Part shown: piece after piece, positions 8,366 through 16,983 of the stretch
Numbering within the stretch: position 1 is the first letter of the stretch
How the letters are laid out: each line of letters begins with the position of its first letter
Origin: Sunxiuqinia sp963678245
GTDB lineage: Bacteria > Bacteroidota > Bacteroidia > Bacteroidales > Prolixibacteraceae
Assembly: GCA_965140765.1 (NCBI GenBank)
Contig: OZ223307.1
Location: 372,001 to 436,000, forward strand
Reading direction: 5' to 3'
DNA length: 64,000 nucleotides
Made by a program: the position numbers and the translations under genes
The notes under the pieces: generated by a model
The model's database searches: none
What the model was told of the DNA's origin: nothing
The model's input: the letters and a program-made list of their open reading frames with translations, nothing else

Positions 8366-9643
8366 ATGAAAAGATCGTTCAAATCAATTGCTTCGATAGC
8401 AATTTTAATGGTGAGCTTAAGCAGCTTGCATTACAACGCAGTCGCCCTGCCCTCTCCACAAGGACGTGCGGAGAAACAAGTAATTCTGGCCGAAAAGAAT
8501 TTTCCTTTTCTTTCGTCGCTGCTTAACCACAAGCCACTAAATCATCTTGTGTCGGGAAACGATGACCTTAATCGGATATTAAAAACGAAATGCGAAGCAA
8601 TTCACTCCACGTTAAACAGCTCTCAATCTCAATCAACTATTCCAATACAAAACATTGTTTCCTCGTTCGAATGGAAAAAGGAAGAGATTAAGCTTGCGAA
8701 AGAACAGATCGAGAAAATAAATTCAAATCCAATGGCGAATGCTATTTTTCAGAAAATGAAGAATAGTCACCAGTTTTCAATTCAAGAACCTCAGAACGAC
8801 GCGAGTTGGATTGGGCAAACTATTGAACGGGAATTAGAAGGCATGAATCGCATTATACGGATTTACGCGTCGGCGGAAAAGCCGAACTCTCCCAGAATTG
8901 ACTCGGTGAGCTATAACGTAGGAAGTCAATACTATCAGAAAGTAGTCAATATCGTAGCGCTTAATGTTTCTGATGATTTGGACACGATGAAGCTCCTTTT
9001 TGAGCCAACAATGAGCTTTGCTGTCTGGCTATTAGAAATAAACAAACGAGACGAAGCAGCACGTTTTGAGCCGATGGAGCTGGGTGAAAATGCGAAAGCT
9101 GTGCAACAAGTAAAACAAACCAATTGGAGCAATTACCAATATTCAGCCATCCTTGTCCCGGGACATGGCCCCGAAGAAAAAGGCGTTGATCTGAGTCCAT
9201 TAGGAATGATGCGATGTAAACTTGCTGCCAACCGATATAAAAAAGGACTAGCTCCATTTATCATTTTATCAGGAGGTTACGTTCATCCATTTCAAACACC
9301 ATTTTGCGAAGCCATGGAAATGAAAAAAGAACTGATAAACCGTTATAACATTCCAGAATCAGCCCTAATTATTGAACCACACGCACGGCATACCACAACC
9401 AATTTAAGAAATGCCGCACGCTTGATCTTCAAATACGGAATACCAAGCGATAAGAAAGCGCTTTGTACAACAACCATTGATCAAAGCACTTATATAACAG
9501 ACATGAATTTTGATCAGCGATGCTTGAGAGTATTGGGTTACATGCCTTATCGCCTAGGTGATCGTTTAAACCGAAATGACATTGAATTTTACCCGTTAAA
9601 TAAGTCCCTGTTTGTCGACAATGTTGATCCCTTAGATCCTTAA
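8366..9643 (+). CDS. Secreted DUF218 (YdcF/SanA-like) protein
   Basis: A 425-residue protein with a signal peptide (residues 1-27, ending near AVA). The C-terminal half is a DUF218 domain: AILVPGHGPEEKGVDLSPLG, ILSGGYVHPFQTPFCEAMEM, IIEPHARHTTTNLRNAARL. In this family the GxG and SGG loops and the E-x-x-x-T-x-x-N motif form a nucleotide- or sugar-phosphate-like pocket, but the reaction is not established for the long secreted form. The N-terminal 200 residues are helical and unrecognised. It stands behind the susD terminator and has its own start. It may serve the neighbouring uptake locus; that is inference from position only. Confidence 0.8.
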   Translation: MKRSFKSIASIAILMVSLSSLHYNAVALPSPQGRAEKQVILAEKNFPFLSSLLNHKPLNHLVSGNDDLNRILKTKCEAIHSTLNSSQSQSTIPIQNIVSSFEWKKEEIKLAKEQIEKINSNPMANAIFQKMKNSHQFSIQEPQNDASWIGQTIERELEGMNRIIRIYASAEKPNSPRIDSVSYNVGSQYYQKVVNIVALNVSDDLDTMKLLFEPTMSFAVWLLEINKRDEAARFEPMELGENAKAVQQVKQTNWSNYQYSAILVPGHGPEEKGVDLSPLGMMRCKLAANRYKKGLAPFIILSGGYVHPFQTPFCEAMEMKKELINRYNIPESALIIEPHARHTTTNLRNAARLIFKYGIPSDKKALCTTTIDQSTYITDMNFDQRCLRVLGYMPYRLGDRLNRNDIEFYPLNKSLFVDNVDPLDP

Positions 9644-9657
9644 AACCATTTTAAGAT

Positions 9658-10184
9658 ATGAAATAAATACTTCTCACTTTATTAGGCGTGCTTGCGTGTC
9701 AGCGGTTCGAGCATCATTTATCACAACTGGCACCACAAGCTTCGCCTGTAGACAAAGTCGCCATTTTTCGGGCGACCACGGACAAATGTCTTCTTCTACA
9801 CCCTACCCTTTTAGTATGCTAAGCATCGAGCCGATTACAATACCTCACATTCATACCGGATACGAGTATTATGTGAAAAACTACAATGGTTTTGTACATA
9901 CACACATGAAACCCGCGCTAATTGGTATCTATCACAATGAAAGCAAAGGCTTTGCGACTAAAATATCTGACATCTATTTTAACGACATTACCTGCCAACA
10001 AGCAAGCGAAACTGACATTTTTATTCAGGGATTTCCGTCAAAAAAGGTTTCTAATGTAGTTTTTAATAACCTCACCAGCCATTCAGCAAAAAAATACAGC
10101 CTTTCTGACACTCAAAATATTGTGATGAATGATGTAACGATTGGGGAACCAGCGACAGCTCCTTCATTTGTAAGATACAAATGA
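9658..10184 (+). pseudogene. Broken GH28-like (polygalacturonase-type) glycoside hydrolase
   Basis: An ATG at 9658 is followed at once by a stop (MK*), after which the same frame reads a signal-peptide-like ILLTLLGVLACQ. The rest of the 5' part is scrambled and much too short. In another frame (about 9810-10184) the protein reads as the C-terminal rungs of a right-handed beta helix: KISDIYFNDITCQQ, TDIFIQGFPSKKVSNVVFNN, QNIVMNDVTIGE, typical of the end of GH28 enzymes. About 300 residues including the catalytic aspartates are missing, so this is a deletion remnant. It suggests the locus once handled a polygalacturonate- or rhamnogalacturonan-like glycan. Confidence 0.75.
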
Positions 10185-10314
10185 TCAAAAGATCGGTGCT
10201 GTGAATGCTCAAGGCGACAGATATCTTTTGAAAAACATAGCCTCTATCAGCGTTTTGCTTCGAGTTTTTCGATAAACTTTTCTTACCGCGAGTTTCTTCA
10301 TACCCGTTACAGGC

Positions 10315-10346
10315 AACAAAAAAAGAGAACCAATTTCTTGATTCTC
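10315..10346 (-). terminator. Terminator of the initiator tRNA
   Basis: On the minus strand GAGAATC and GGTTCTC form a 7-bp stem (10325-10346), followed by seven T. It lies 11 bases after the tRNA end. Confidence 0.8.
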
Positions 10347-10357
10347 CCTCTATTAAG

Positions 10358-10430
<73 letters not shown>

Positions 10431-10497
10431 ATATATTTTAAGTATTTTCAGTCTCTTTGAACGTACATTTTTGATGATCTTGTCTCAAATGCGGATG

Positions 10498-10505
10498 CAA
10501 ATATA
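10498..10505 (-). promoter_or_regulatory. -7 element, probably for the tRNA-fMet transcript
   Basis: TATATTTG on the minus strand is an exact TAnnTTTG box, about 68 bases before the tRNA. A -33 TTTG is not clear (TTTT at the right distance). Confidence 0.4.
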
Positions 10506-10641
10506 ATGGATGTTTTTAGAAAAAAAAAGTATTTGTGATTTATTTTGAAATATCTTCACCTCGTTAAAAAGTATTAATTTCAGAGCTTCGAAATAGGCAA
10601 TCATCGAATTGTTGCTAATTTTGTTGCTGCAAAATCGGAGA

Positions 10642-11505
10642 ATGGCAAAAAAGGAAAAAAAGAAAAAGCTAATTGAAAAGCTCAAAAACCGTTACAGGTT
10701 AATCATTTATAACGATTCAACCTACCAAACGGCATGGAGTATTAAGTTAACACGACTCAAGGTTTTTACCTTTTTCGGAATTGGCGGATTACTTCTCGTT
10801 CTTTTCACTATCCTAATGATTGCCTATACACCAATCCGCGAATTCATTCCCGGCTATCCCTCATCCAAAGTTCGGCAATTAATTGTGCACAATGCGGTTT
10901 TGGTCGACTCACTGGAAGAACAATTGCATATAAGGGACAACTACTTCGATAAAATACGAATTCTAATTGAAGGAGATGTTCCACAGGATCCTGATTTTGT
11001 TGCTGATACAGCCATCCCAAAAAATAATTTGGAAATCAATTACTATAACCACGATTCGGTTTTCAAACAAAAAATACTGGAAGAGCAACTCAACCTGTCC
11101 ATTCAAAAAGAAAACCCCCAAAGCAGAAACATTGCCAACATCCATTTTTTTGTCCCATTGAAAGGAATGATCACCAATAAGTTCAACGTTCAATCCAATC
11201 ATCGGGCTGTTGATGTTGTTGGATTACCAAATTCGAGGATCTCAGCTGTGCTGGATGGCACGGTGATCTTTGCAGGATGGACAGCCGAAACCGGTTATGT
11301 CATCTATCTGCAACACGAAAGCGACTTAGTTTCGGTCTACAAACACAATGCAGAGTTGTTGAAAGATGTCGGAGATAAGGTAAAAGCGGGGGAAGCAATT
11401 GCGATTATGGGAAATACCGGAGAGTTGACCACCGGCCCACACCTTCATTTTGAGCTCTGGAATCGTGGTATCGCTATCGACCCTGAAAAATACATTGACT
11501 TTTAA
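10642..11505 (+). CDS. M23-family peptidoglycan endopeptidase, membrane anchored
   Basis: A LytM-type zinc metallopeptidase expected to cut cell-wall cross-links. The start is placed at 10642 (MAKKEKKKKLIEKLKN) rather than the upstream frame opening at 10609, because a lysine-rich cytoplasmic start and a nearby GGAGA support it. One membrane helix lies at about 45-64 (FFGIGGLLLVLFTILMIAYT), then a coiled region, then the M23 domain. The metal site looks intact: HRAVD near residue 187 and GPHLHFE near 267, so it should be an enzyme and not a degenerate activator. It is 8 bases upstream of dxr and probably cotranscribed. Confidence 0.9.
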   Translation: MAKKEKKKKLIEKLKNRYRLIIYNDSTYQTAWSIKLTRLKVFTFFGIGGLLLVLFTILMIAYTPIREFIPGYPSSKVRQLIVHNAVLVDSLEEQLHIRDNYFDKIRILIEGDVPQDPDFVADTAIPKNNLEINYYNHDSVFKQKILEEQLNLSIQKENPQSRNIANIHFFVPLKGMITNKFNVQSNHRAVDVVGLPNSRISAVLDGTVIFAGWTAETGYVIYLQHESDLVSVYKHNAELLKDVGDKVKAGEAIAIMGNTGELTTGPHLHFELWNRGIAIDPEKYIDF

Positions 11506-11513
11506 ACTTAGCC

Positions 11514-12686
11514 ATGAAAAAACGTATTGCTATTTTAGGATCAACCGGATCAATTGGAACGCAAACATTGGAAGTAATTGCCCAAAACCCCGATCAATTT
11601 GAAGTGGAAGTTTTAACAGCCCATAATAATATTGATCTGCTGGTTGAACAAGCGAAAAAATATAAACCCAACATGGTCGTGACGGCCAATCATTGCCGCT
11701 ACGAACAGCTTGCCGAAGCATTGAAAAATGAGCCAATTAAAATATTTGCCGGTAAGGAAGCTCTGGAACAGGTGGTTCAGTTGGACACAATAGATATGGT
11801 GGTGACAGCGATGGTTGGCTATTCCGGATTAATTCCAACTTTAAAAGCAATTGAAGCAGGTAAACACATCGCACTGGCTAACAAAGAGACACTAGTGGTA
11901 GCCGGCGAAATTATTACTCGTGAGGCCCTGAAAAATAAAGTCAGTATTTATCCGGTTGATTCCGAACATTCAGCCATCTTTCAGTGTTTGGCAGGGGAAC
12001 ACATGAATGAGATTGAAAAAATTTATTTGACCGCTTCCGGAGGTCCATTTCTAAATTACACCCAGGAACAGCTTGAAAAAGCCACAAAGGCCGATGCATT
12101 GAAACATCCAAACTGGGACATGGGCGCTAAAATTACAATAGATTCGGCCAGTATGATGAACAAGGGATTTGAGGTAATTGAGGCCAAATGGTTATTCGAT
12201 TTAAGACCGGATCAGATTGATGTAATCGTTCATCCGCAAAGCATTATTCATTCTCTGGTTCAATTTCGTGATGGTTCAATGAAAGCCCAAATGGGACTTC
12301 CGGACATGAAATTGCCCATTCAATATGCCATGAGTTTCCCCAAACGACTACCATCAAATTTCGAGCGATTTAACTACCTCGATTACCCAAAACTGACTTT
12401 TGAACAGCCGAATACAAAAAAATTTCGTAACCTTGCACTCGCATTTGAAGCCTTGAAAGCAGGAGGCAATTTGCCATGTATTTTGAATGCTGCCAATGAA
12501 ATTGTGGTGCAAGCCTTTTTAAAAGAAAAAATACGCTTTGTTGATATGCCTGATTTGATTGAAGAAAGCATGCAAAAAGTAAGTGCCATAAAGAATCCGG
12601 TTTTAGAAGATTATATTCAAACTGATAAAGAAACACGATTGTTAACGACTTCGATCATTAAACAACGAAGTAAATTAAAGCTATAA
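11514..12686 (+). CDS. dxr: 1-deoxy-D-xylulose-5-phosphate reductoisomerase
   Basis: Converts 1-deoxy-D-xylulose 5-phosphate to 2-C-methyl-D-erythritol 4-phosphate with NADPH, the committed step of the non-mevalonate isoprenoid pathway; cytoplasmic. 390 residues, the normal length. Motifs seen: GSTGSIGTQTLEVI (NADPH fold, residue 8 on), ANKETLVVAGE, DSEHSAIFQ (metal/substrate), TASGGPF, and GAKITIDSASMMNKGFEVIE. The VHPQSIIHSLVQF segment follows. It lies between the M23 gene and rseP with gaps of 8 and 7 bases, so one operon is likely. Confidence 0.97.
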   Translation: MKKRIAILGSTGSIGTQTLEVIAQNPDQFEVEVLTAHNNIDLLVEQAKKYKPNMVVTANHCRYEQLAEALKNEPIKIFAGKEALEQVVQLDTIDMVVTAMVGYSGLIPTLKAIEAGKHIALANKETLVVAGEIITREALKNKVSIYPVDSEHSAIFQCLAGEHMNEIEKIYLTASGGPFLNYTQEQLEKATKADALKHPNWDMGAKITIDSASMMNKGFEVIEAKWLFDLRPDQIDVIVHPQSIIHSLVQFRDGSMKAQMGLPDMKLPIQYAMSFPKRLPSNFERFNYLDYPKLTFEQPNTKKFRNLALAFEALKAGGNLPCILNAANEIVVQAFLKEKIRFVDMPDLIEESMQKVSAIKNPVLEDYIQTDKETRLLTTSIIKQRSKLKL

Positions 12687-12693
12687 AAGAAGA

Positions 12694-14037
12694 ATGGAAC
12701 AAGTATTTATAAAAGCGGCACAATTGATTTTAAGTTTATCCATTTTGGTGGTATTACACGAATTTGGACACTTTGCTTTTGCCCGTCTGTTTAAAACCCG
12801 GGTCGAGAAATTCTACCTGTTTTTTGATCCTTGGTTTGCCTTGTTTAAAACAAAACGCGGCGAAACCGAATATGGAGTTGGCTGGCTGCCACTGGGCGGT
12901 TATGTGAAAATTTCCGGGATGATTGATGAGTCGATGGATAAAGAAGCCATGCAACTGCCACCTCAACCGCATGAATTTCGATCAAAAAAACCATATCAGC
13001 GTCTACTTATTATGCTTGGTGGGGTGATGATGAATTTTATTTTTGCTTTCGTGATATACATTGGAGTACTTTATGCTTGGGGAGAACAGTTTTTACCCAC
13101 TGAAAATGTCACCCACGGAATCACGGTATCCGAAACCGGGCATGAAATCGGACTTGAAGATGGAGATCAAATTTTATCGGTTGACGGTAATTACATCGAC
13201 AATTTTAATAAAATCATACCGACTGTTATTCTTGATAATGCAAAGACCATCCAGGTTTTAAGAGATGGGAAGCAAGTTGAAGTTGAGGTTACTGATGATG
13301 ATTTAGCAACACTTATAAAAAGCAGCCGAGTAATTAGCCCTAGAGGATTTTTTCATGTAAAAGTAGCCGAAGTTGAAAAGGGTTTTCCAGCGGAGGCTGC
13401 CGGGCTGCAAAAAAATGATGTGTTTGAAGGAATCGACGGAAAAGAATTTACCTACTACGACGAATTTTTAAACTACATCAAAGCGCATAAAAACGAAAAG
13501 ATTGTGCTTGAAGTTAATCGGGATGGAAAATCACTAACAATCCCTGTAACTGTTCCTGAAGACGGGATTACCGGATTTCAGGCAAAACCACAAGAAGAAG
13601 CGTTTAGTTACCTTCAATTTGAAACCATTGAATATGGCTTTTGGGAGTCTATTCCAGCTGGTTTCACCCGTGGAGTAGACACAGTAAAAGATTACCTGAA
13701 GCAATTCAAACTCATATTTTCTCCAAAAACAAAGGCCTACGAATCTCTCGGTGGGTTTATTGCCATTGGAAATATTTTCCCCGGAGCATGGGATTGGTAT
13801 TCATTCTGGAACATGACCGCCTTTCTGTCAATTATTCTGGCAATTATGAACCTACTTCCGATTCCGGCATTAGACGGAGGACATGTCACCTTCCTGCTTT
13901 ACGAAATTGTTTCGGGACGCAAACCTGGTGAAAAGTTCATGGAATACGCGCAGATTACCGGCATGGTCATTTTACTTAGCCTGGTACTCTTTGCCAACGG
14001 CAATGATATCTTCAAGCTAATTAATCAGTATTTTTAA
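12694..14037 (+). CDS. rseP: RseP-type site-2 zinc protease (M50)
   Basis: An inner-membrane protease that cuts transmembrane segments of anti-sigma factors and leftover signal peptides. 447 residues. The active site HEFGH is at about residues 22-26 in the first helix, and the second metal motif is NLLPIPALDGGH near 390. PDZ-type domains fill the periplasmic loop (about 105-300: GITVSETGHEIGLEDGDQIL and FPAEAAGLQKNDVFEGIDG). Family knowledge links such proteases to anti-sigma cleavage; whether it acts on the FecR protein upstream is unknown. Confidence 0.95.
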   Translation: MEQVFIKAAQLILSLSILVVLHEFGHFAFARLFKTRVEKFYLFFDPWFALFKTKRGETEYGVGWLPLGGYVKISGMIDESMDKEAMQLPPQPHEFRSKKPYQRLLIMLGGVMMNFIFAFVIYIGVLYAWGEQFLPTENVTHGITVSETGHEIGLEDGDQILSVDGNYIDNFNKIIPTVILDNAKTIQVLRDGKQVEVEVTDDDLATLIKSSRVISPRGFFHVKVAEVEKGFPAEAAGLQKNDVFEGIDGKEFTYYDEFLNYIKAHKNEKIVLEVNRDGKSLTIPVTVPEDGITGFQAKPQEEAFSYLQFETIEYGFWESIPAGFTRGVDTVKDYLKQFKLIFSPKTKAYESLGGFIAIGNIFPGAWDWYSFWNMTAFLSIILAIMNLLPIPALDGGHVTFLLYEIVSGRKPGEKFMEYAQITGMVILLSLVLFANGNDIFKLINQYF

Positions 14038-14100
14038 ATAAGGAATTAAGAAGCGATTGTTTTTTTTCTATTTTTGCAGAAACCATTTAAACGTTAAACT

Positions 14101-14298
14101 ATGTATTTATCAATTATCTGCGGCATGTTTGGCCCTCAAGAAATAATCATCATATTAGTCATTGTATTACTTCTATTTGGCGGCCGCAAAATTCCGGAAC
14201 TAATGAAAGGACTGGGAAAAGGGATGAAGGAATTTAAGAATGCCACCAAGGAAGACGAAGAGCAGCCAGAAACAAAAAAAGATTCTGAAAAAAAATAA
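14101..14298 (+). CDS. tatA: Twin-arginine translocase subunit TatA/E
   Basis: A 65-residue membrane peptide that forms the Tat protein-conducting assembly. The pattern is diagnostic: FGPQE, a short hydrophobic helix IIIILVIVLLLFGG, the hinge RKIPEL and an amphipathic helix MKGLGKGMKEFKNAT, followed by a charged tail. Start may be 14101 or the second ATG at 14128 (MFGPQEI), which gives the usual length. A terminator follows; tatC is not in this window. Confidence 0.93.
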   Translation: MYLSIICGMFGPQEIIIILVIVLLLFGGRKIPELMKGLGKGMKEFKNATKEDEEQPETKKDSEKK

Positions 14299-14321
14299 AG
14301 AACAAGATTTTGACTGAAGTG

Positions 14322-14350
14322 AAATCCCGTTTATATGACGGGATTTTTTT
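14322..14350 (+). terminator. Rho-independent terminator after tatA
   Basis: Perfect 9-bp stem AAATCCCGT/ACGGGATTT with a 7-base loop, followed by TTTT. Confidence 0.9.
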
Positions 14351-14399
14351 ATGGTAAGATTTTTGTAGATTTAGCTGCAAAACTCAGATTCTGATAACT

Positions 14400-15437
14400 A
14401 TGAAACGAATATTCTCCTCCACTTTTTTGCTGGTCGTAATGGCTGCATTGCTATTTACATCGTGTGACGACCAAACCAATATGCGTAAAAAAATTACCGG
14501 AAAAGCCGGCGAATTAGTCGTGGTAGTGCCTGATGCAACCTGGGAAGGTGCAACCGGAAAACGATTCCGGGAAATAATGGCGCAACCCCAGCTTGCCTTA
14601 CCACAAGATGAGCCAATTTTTGACCTGATTCAGGTTCCGCCAAATGCATTTGGCGAAATTTTTAAAACAACCAGAAATATCATCCGTGTCAAAATATCGA
14701 CGACAGTTGATTCTTCACAAGTACAGTTCAGAAAAGACATATGGGCCTGGCCGCAATCTGTCGTGGATATTAATGCGCGATCAACCGAAGATTTCAATCA
14801 ACTGCTCGAGCGACATTCGGATCGGATTATTGCATTTATGCTAAAAGCGGAGCGCAACCGCCTACAAATGAACTACCGAAACTATAGCGACAAGGCTGTA
14901 AAGAACACGATCAAGGAGAAATTTAACATCGACATAACGATTCCTCCGGGCTTTAAAGTGACGCTTCAAAGAGAAAATTTTGCTTGGGTTCGCTATGAAA
15001 CACCAGAGATCAGTCAAGGAATTATCATTTACACCTATCCATACAAGTCAGACAGTACATTTACAAAAGATTTCTTACTAAACAAAAGAGACTCAATACT
15101 CAAGGCACATGTTGAAGGTCCGGCATCGGGGAGTTACATGACAACCGAGCATCGGATACCTCCGGTGTTTAATGTGTTGGAACATAATGGCAACTACGCT
15201 GCAGAGATGCGCGGATTATGGCGTGTTGAAGGTGATTTCATGGGAGGGCCTTACGTCAACTTATCAGTATTAGACGCCGCCAATAACCGCATTATTGCCC
15301 TTGACGGTTATGTTTATGCTCCACGTTTCGACAAACGCAACTACTTGCGTCAGGTGGAAGCCATGATTTATTCGTTGAAGCTACCCGACCAGAAAAAGAA
15401 TGATAAAATTAAAAGCCAAATAGACATGGGAAATTAA
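14400..15437 (+). CDS. DUF4837-family lipoprotein
   Basis: A 345-residue protein with a lipoprotein signal (LLVVMAALLFTSC, Cys near residue 22) and an even alpha/beta composition without membrane segments. It matches the Bacteroidota-only DUF4837 family by its opening GKAGELVVVVPDATWEG and the late segment RGLWRVEGDFMGGPYVN. No function is established for this family. It stands alone between two terminators, so it is probably monocistronic; a TAAGATTTTTG stretch about 45 bases upstream may hold its promoter. Confidence 0.8.
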   Translation: MKRIFSSTFLLVVMAALLFTSCDDQTNMRKKITGKAGELVVVVPDATWEGATGKRFREIMAQPQLALPQDEPIFDLIQVPPNAFGEIFKTTRNIIRVKISTTVDSSQVQFRKDIWAWPQSVVDINARSTEDFNQLLERHSDRIIAFMLKAERNRLQMNYRNYSDKAVKNTIKEKFNIDITIPPGFKVTLQRENFAWVRYETPEISQGIIIYTYPYKSDSTFTKDFLLNKRDSILKAHVEGPASGSYMTTEHRIPPVFNVLEHNGNYAAEMRGLWRVEGDFMGGPYVNLSVLDAANNRIIALDGYVYAPRFDKRNYLRQVEAMIYSLKLPDQKKNDKIKSQIDMGN

Positions 15438-15449
15438 CACCCAAAATAA

Positions 15450-15493
15450 AAAAAGAAATGGCATAGTGTGATCACACTATGCCATTTCTTTTT
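15450..15493. terminator. 44-bp perfect palindrome, bidirectional terminator
   Basis: Two 22-base arms (15450-15471 and 15472-15493) are exact reverse complements with no spacer, centred on GTGTGATCACAC and ending in A5/T5 runs. As RNA it gives a strong hairpin with U tract in either direction. It follows the DUF4837 stop by 12 bases. Confidence 0.85.
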
Positions 15494-15940
15494 GCTGTAA
15501 TATTGTAATTGATTATTGCAATACAACTTAATTTGAAAGCGCTAACTGCTCTTTTCATGTAACCGGACCAGATCCCGAATTCACGTTCATTTCGCCCTCT
15601 GGTAGTGTTATCATATAAGATGTTTCATGTTGAGTTTCCCAAAATTTACTTCAACCAACTTTTGATATTTACTGCTTTTTCATACCACAGCTTTGACCTT
15701 CTTCGCAATAACCCAGTTCGGTTTTGCCATTTTATCACCGAACTCCCATGTACTACCGATCATGAATAAAACAAGTCAGTTTAAAACTTACAATCAAGAG
15801 AACATCTGTTACACCTTTTGATTTTGTACAAAAAAACAATAGTTACTCACCCAAGTCATCTTTCAGTTGAAAATATTTTATTTTTGATCACTGAAACAAG
15901 AATTGTATTTTTAATTTGAAGCGTAAACGAATTAATTAGC
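15494..15940. other. Intergenic region with short decayed reading frames
   Basis: No intact gene. On the minus strand two short open pieces read like protein: an ATG-started frame (about 15765-15680) containing STWEFGDKMAKPNWVIAKK and, further along, WETQHETSYMITLPEGEM ending near 15560. They may be remnants of one gene separated by stops. I do not recognise the family. The last 60 bases before aguA contain TATTTTTG (about 15873), a possible -7 box for aguA. Confidence 0.35.
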
Positions 15941-16969
15941 ATGACCGAAATATCATCTTATTTCCCGGCTGAATGGGAGACACAAAGTGGCGTCCAACTC
16001 ACCTGGCCCGACACCGCAACCGACTGGAAACGAACACTCATAGAAGTACTTCCCGTTTACGAGCAAATCGCCAAAGAAATTCTAAAGCACGAAAAGCTCT
16101 TGATTGTTTGTCGTGATAAAAATTCGCTTCCCGACTTTCTTCAAAATAACAATGAGCAGCTAACTATTCAAGAGATGCCCATCAACGACACCTGGGCCAG
16201 AGATCACGGTGCAATTACAATTATTGAAAATGGGCAACCAGCATTACTCAACTTCCGCTTTAATGGCTGGGGAATGAAATTTCCGGCAAACCACGACAAC
16301 CAAATTACGTCAACTCTTTACCAACAAAAAGCCTTTCGGGAAGGAGTTCGGTTGCATGACCTTTCGTATTTCACCTTCGAGGGCGGAGCAATTGAAAGCA
16401 ACGGCACCGGCTGTGCACTAACAACCAGCGAATGCCTGCTATCAAAAAACCGCAACGAACATTTAAGTCAAACAGCTATTGAATTTCTGCTGAAAAAAAC
16501 CATGTATATTGAAAAAGTGCTTTGGTTACATCACGGGTTTTTAGCCGGAGATGACACTGATAGCCATATTGATACGCTGGCACGTTTTTGCAATAAAAAC
16601 ACAATTGCCTATGTCAAATGCACCACTACGCAGGACCTTCATTATGACGCACTCCAAAAAATGGAAGTAGAACTAAAGCAAATGACCGATCAAAATGGTC
16701 AGCCATTTCAGCTCGTTCCACTACCCTTTCCCGATCCAATATACGATAACGATGGAGAGCAACTACCCGCAACTTATGCAAATTTTCTGATACTGAACAA
16801 GGCCGTACTGCTTCCTGTTTATGAAATAAAACAGGATTTTGAGGCTATCGAAATCACAAAAAAGCTGTTTCCGGAACATGAAATTGTGCCGATAAACAGC
16901 CGTCCGTTGATTAAACAGCATGGATCAATCCATTGCATCAGTATGCAATTTCCAATTGGAGTATTATAA
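15941..16969 (+). CDS. aguA: Agmatine deiminase
   Basis: Hydrolyses agmatine to N-carbamoylputrescine and ammonia, a cytoplasmic step to putrescine. 342 residues. Guanidino-group amidinotransferase-fold motifs are present: INDTWARDHG (substrate Asp), FEGGAIESNG, HHGFLAGDDTDSHIDTLARF (catalytic His/Asp) and near the end QHGSIHCISMQFP, whose Cys is the nucleophile. The next gene, 14 bases on, carries out the following step, so the pair is a functional unit. Confidence 0.96.
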   Translation: MTEISSYFPAEWETQSGVQLTWPDTATDWKRTLIEVLPVYEQIAKEILKHEKLLIVCRDKNSLPDFLQNNNEQLTIQEMPINDTWARDHGAITIIENGQPALLNFRFNGWGMKFPANHDNQITSTLYQQKAFREGVRLHDLSYFTFEGGAIESNGTGCALTTSECLLSKNRNEHLSQTAIEFLLKKTMYIEKVLWLHHGFLAGDDTDSHIDTLARFCNKNTIAYVKCTTTQDLHYDALQKMEVELKQMTDQNGQPFQLVPLPFPDPIYDNDGEQLPATYANFLILNKAVLLPVYEIKQDFEAIEITKKLFPEHEIVPINSRPLIKQHGSIHCISMQFPIGVL

Positions 16970-16983
16970 TTACAAAGAAACAA

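Noticed and set aside
16933..16983. Longer N terminus for aguB starting inside aguA
   Set aside because: The extra 17 residues overlap aguA, have no nitrilase homology and precede the canonical first strand, which starts right after 16984.
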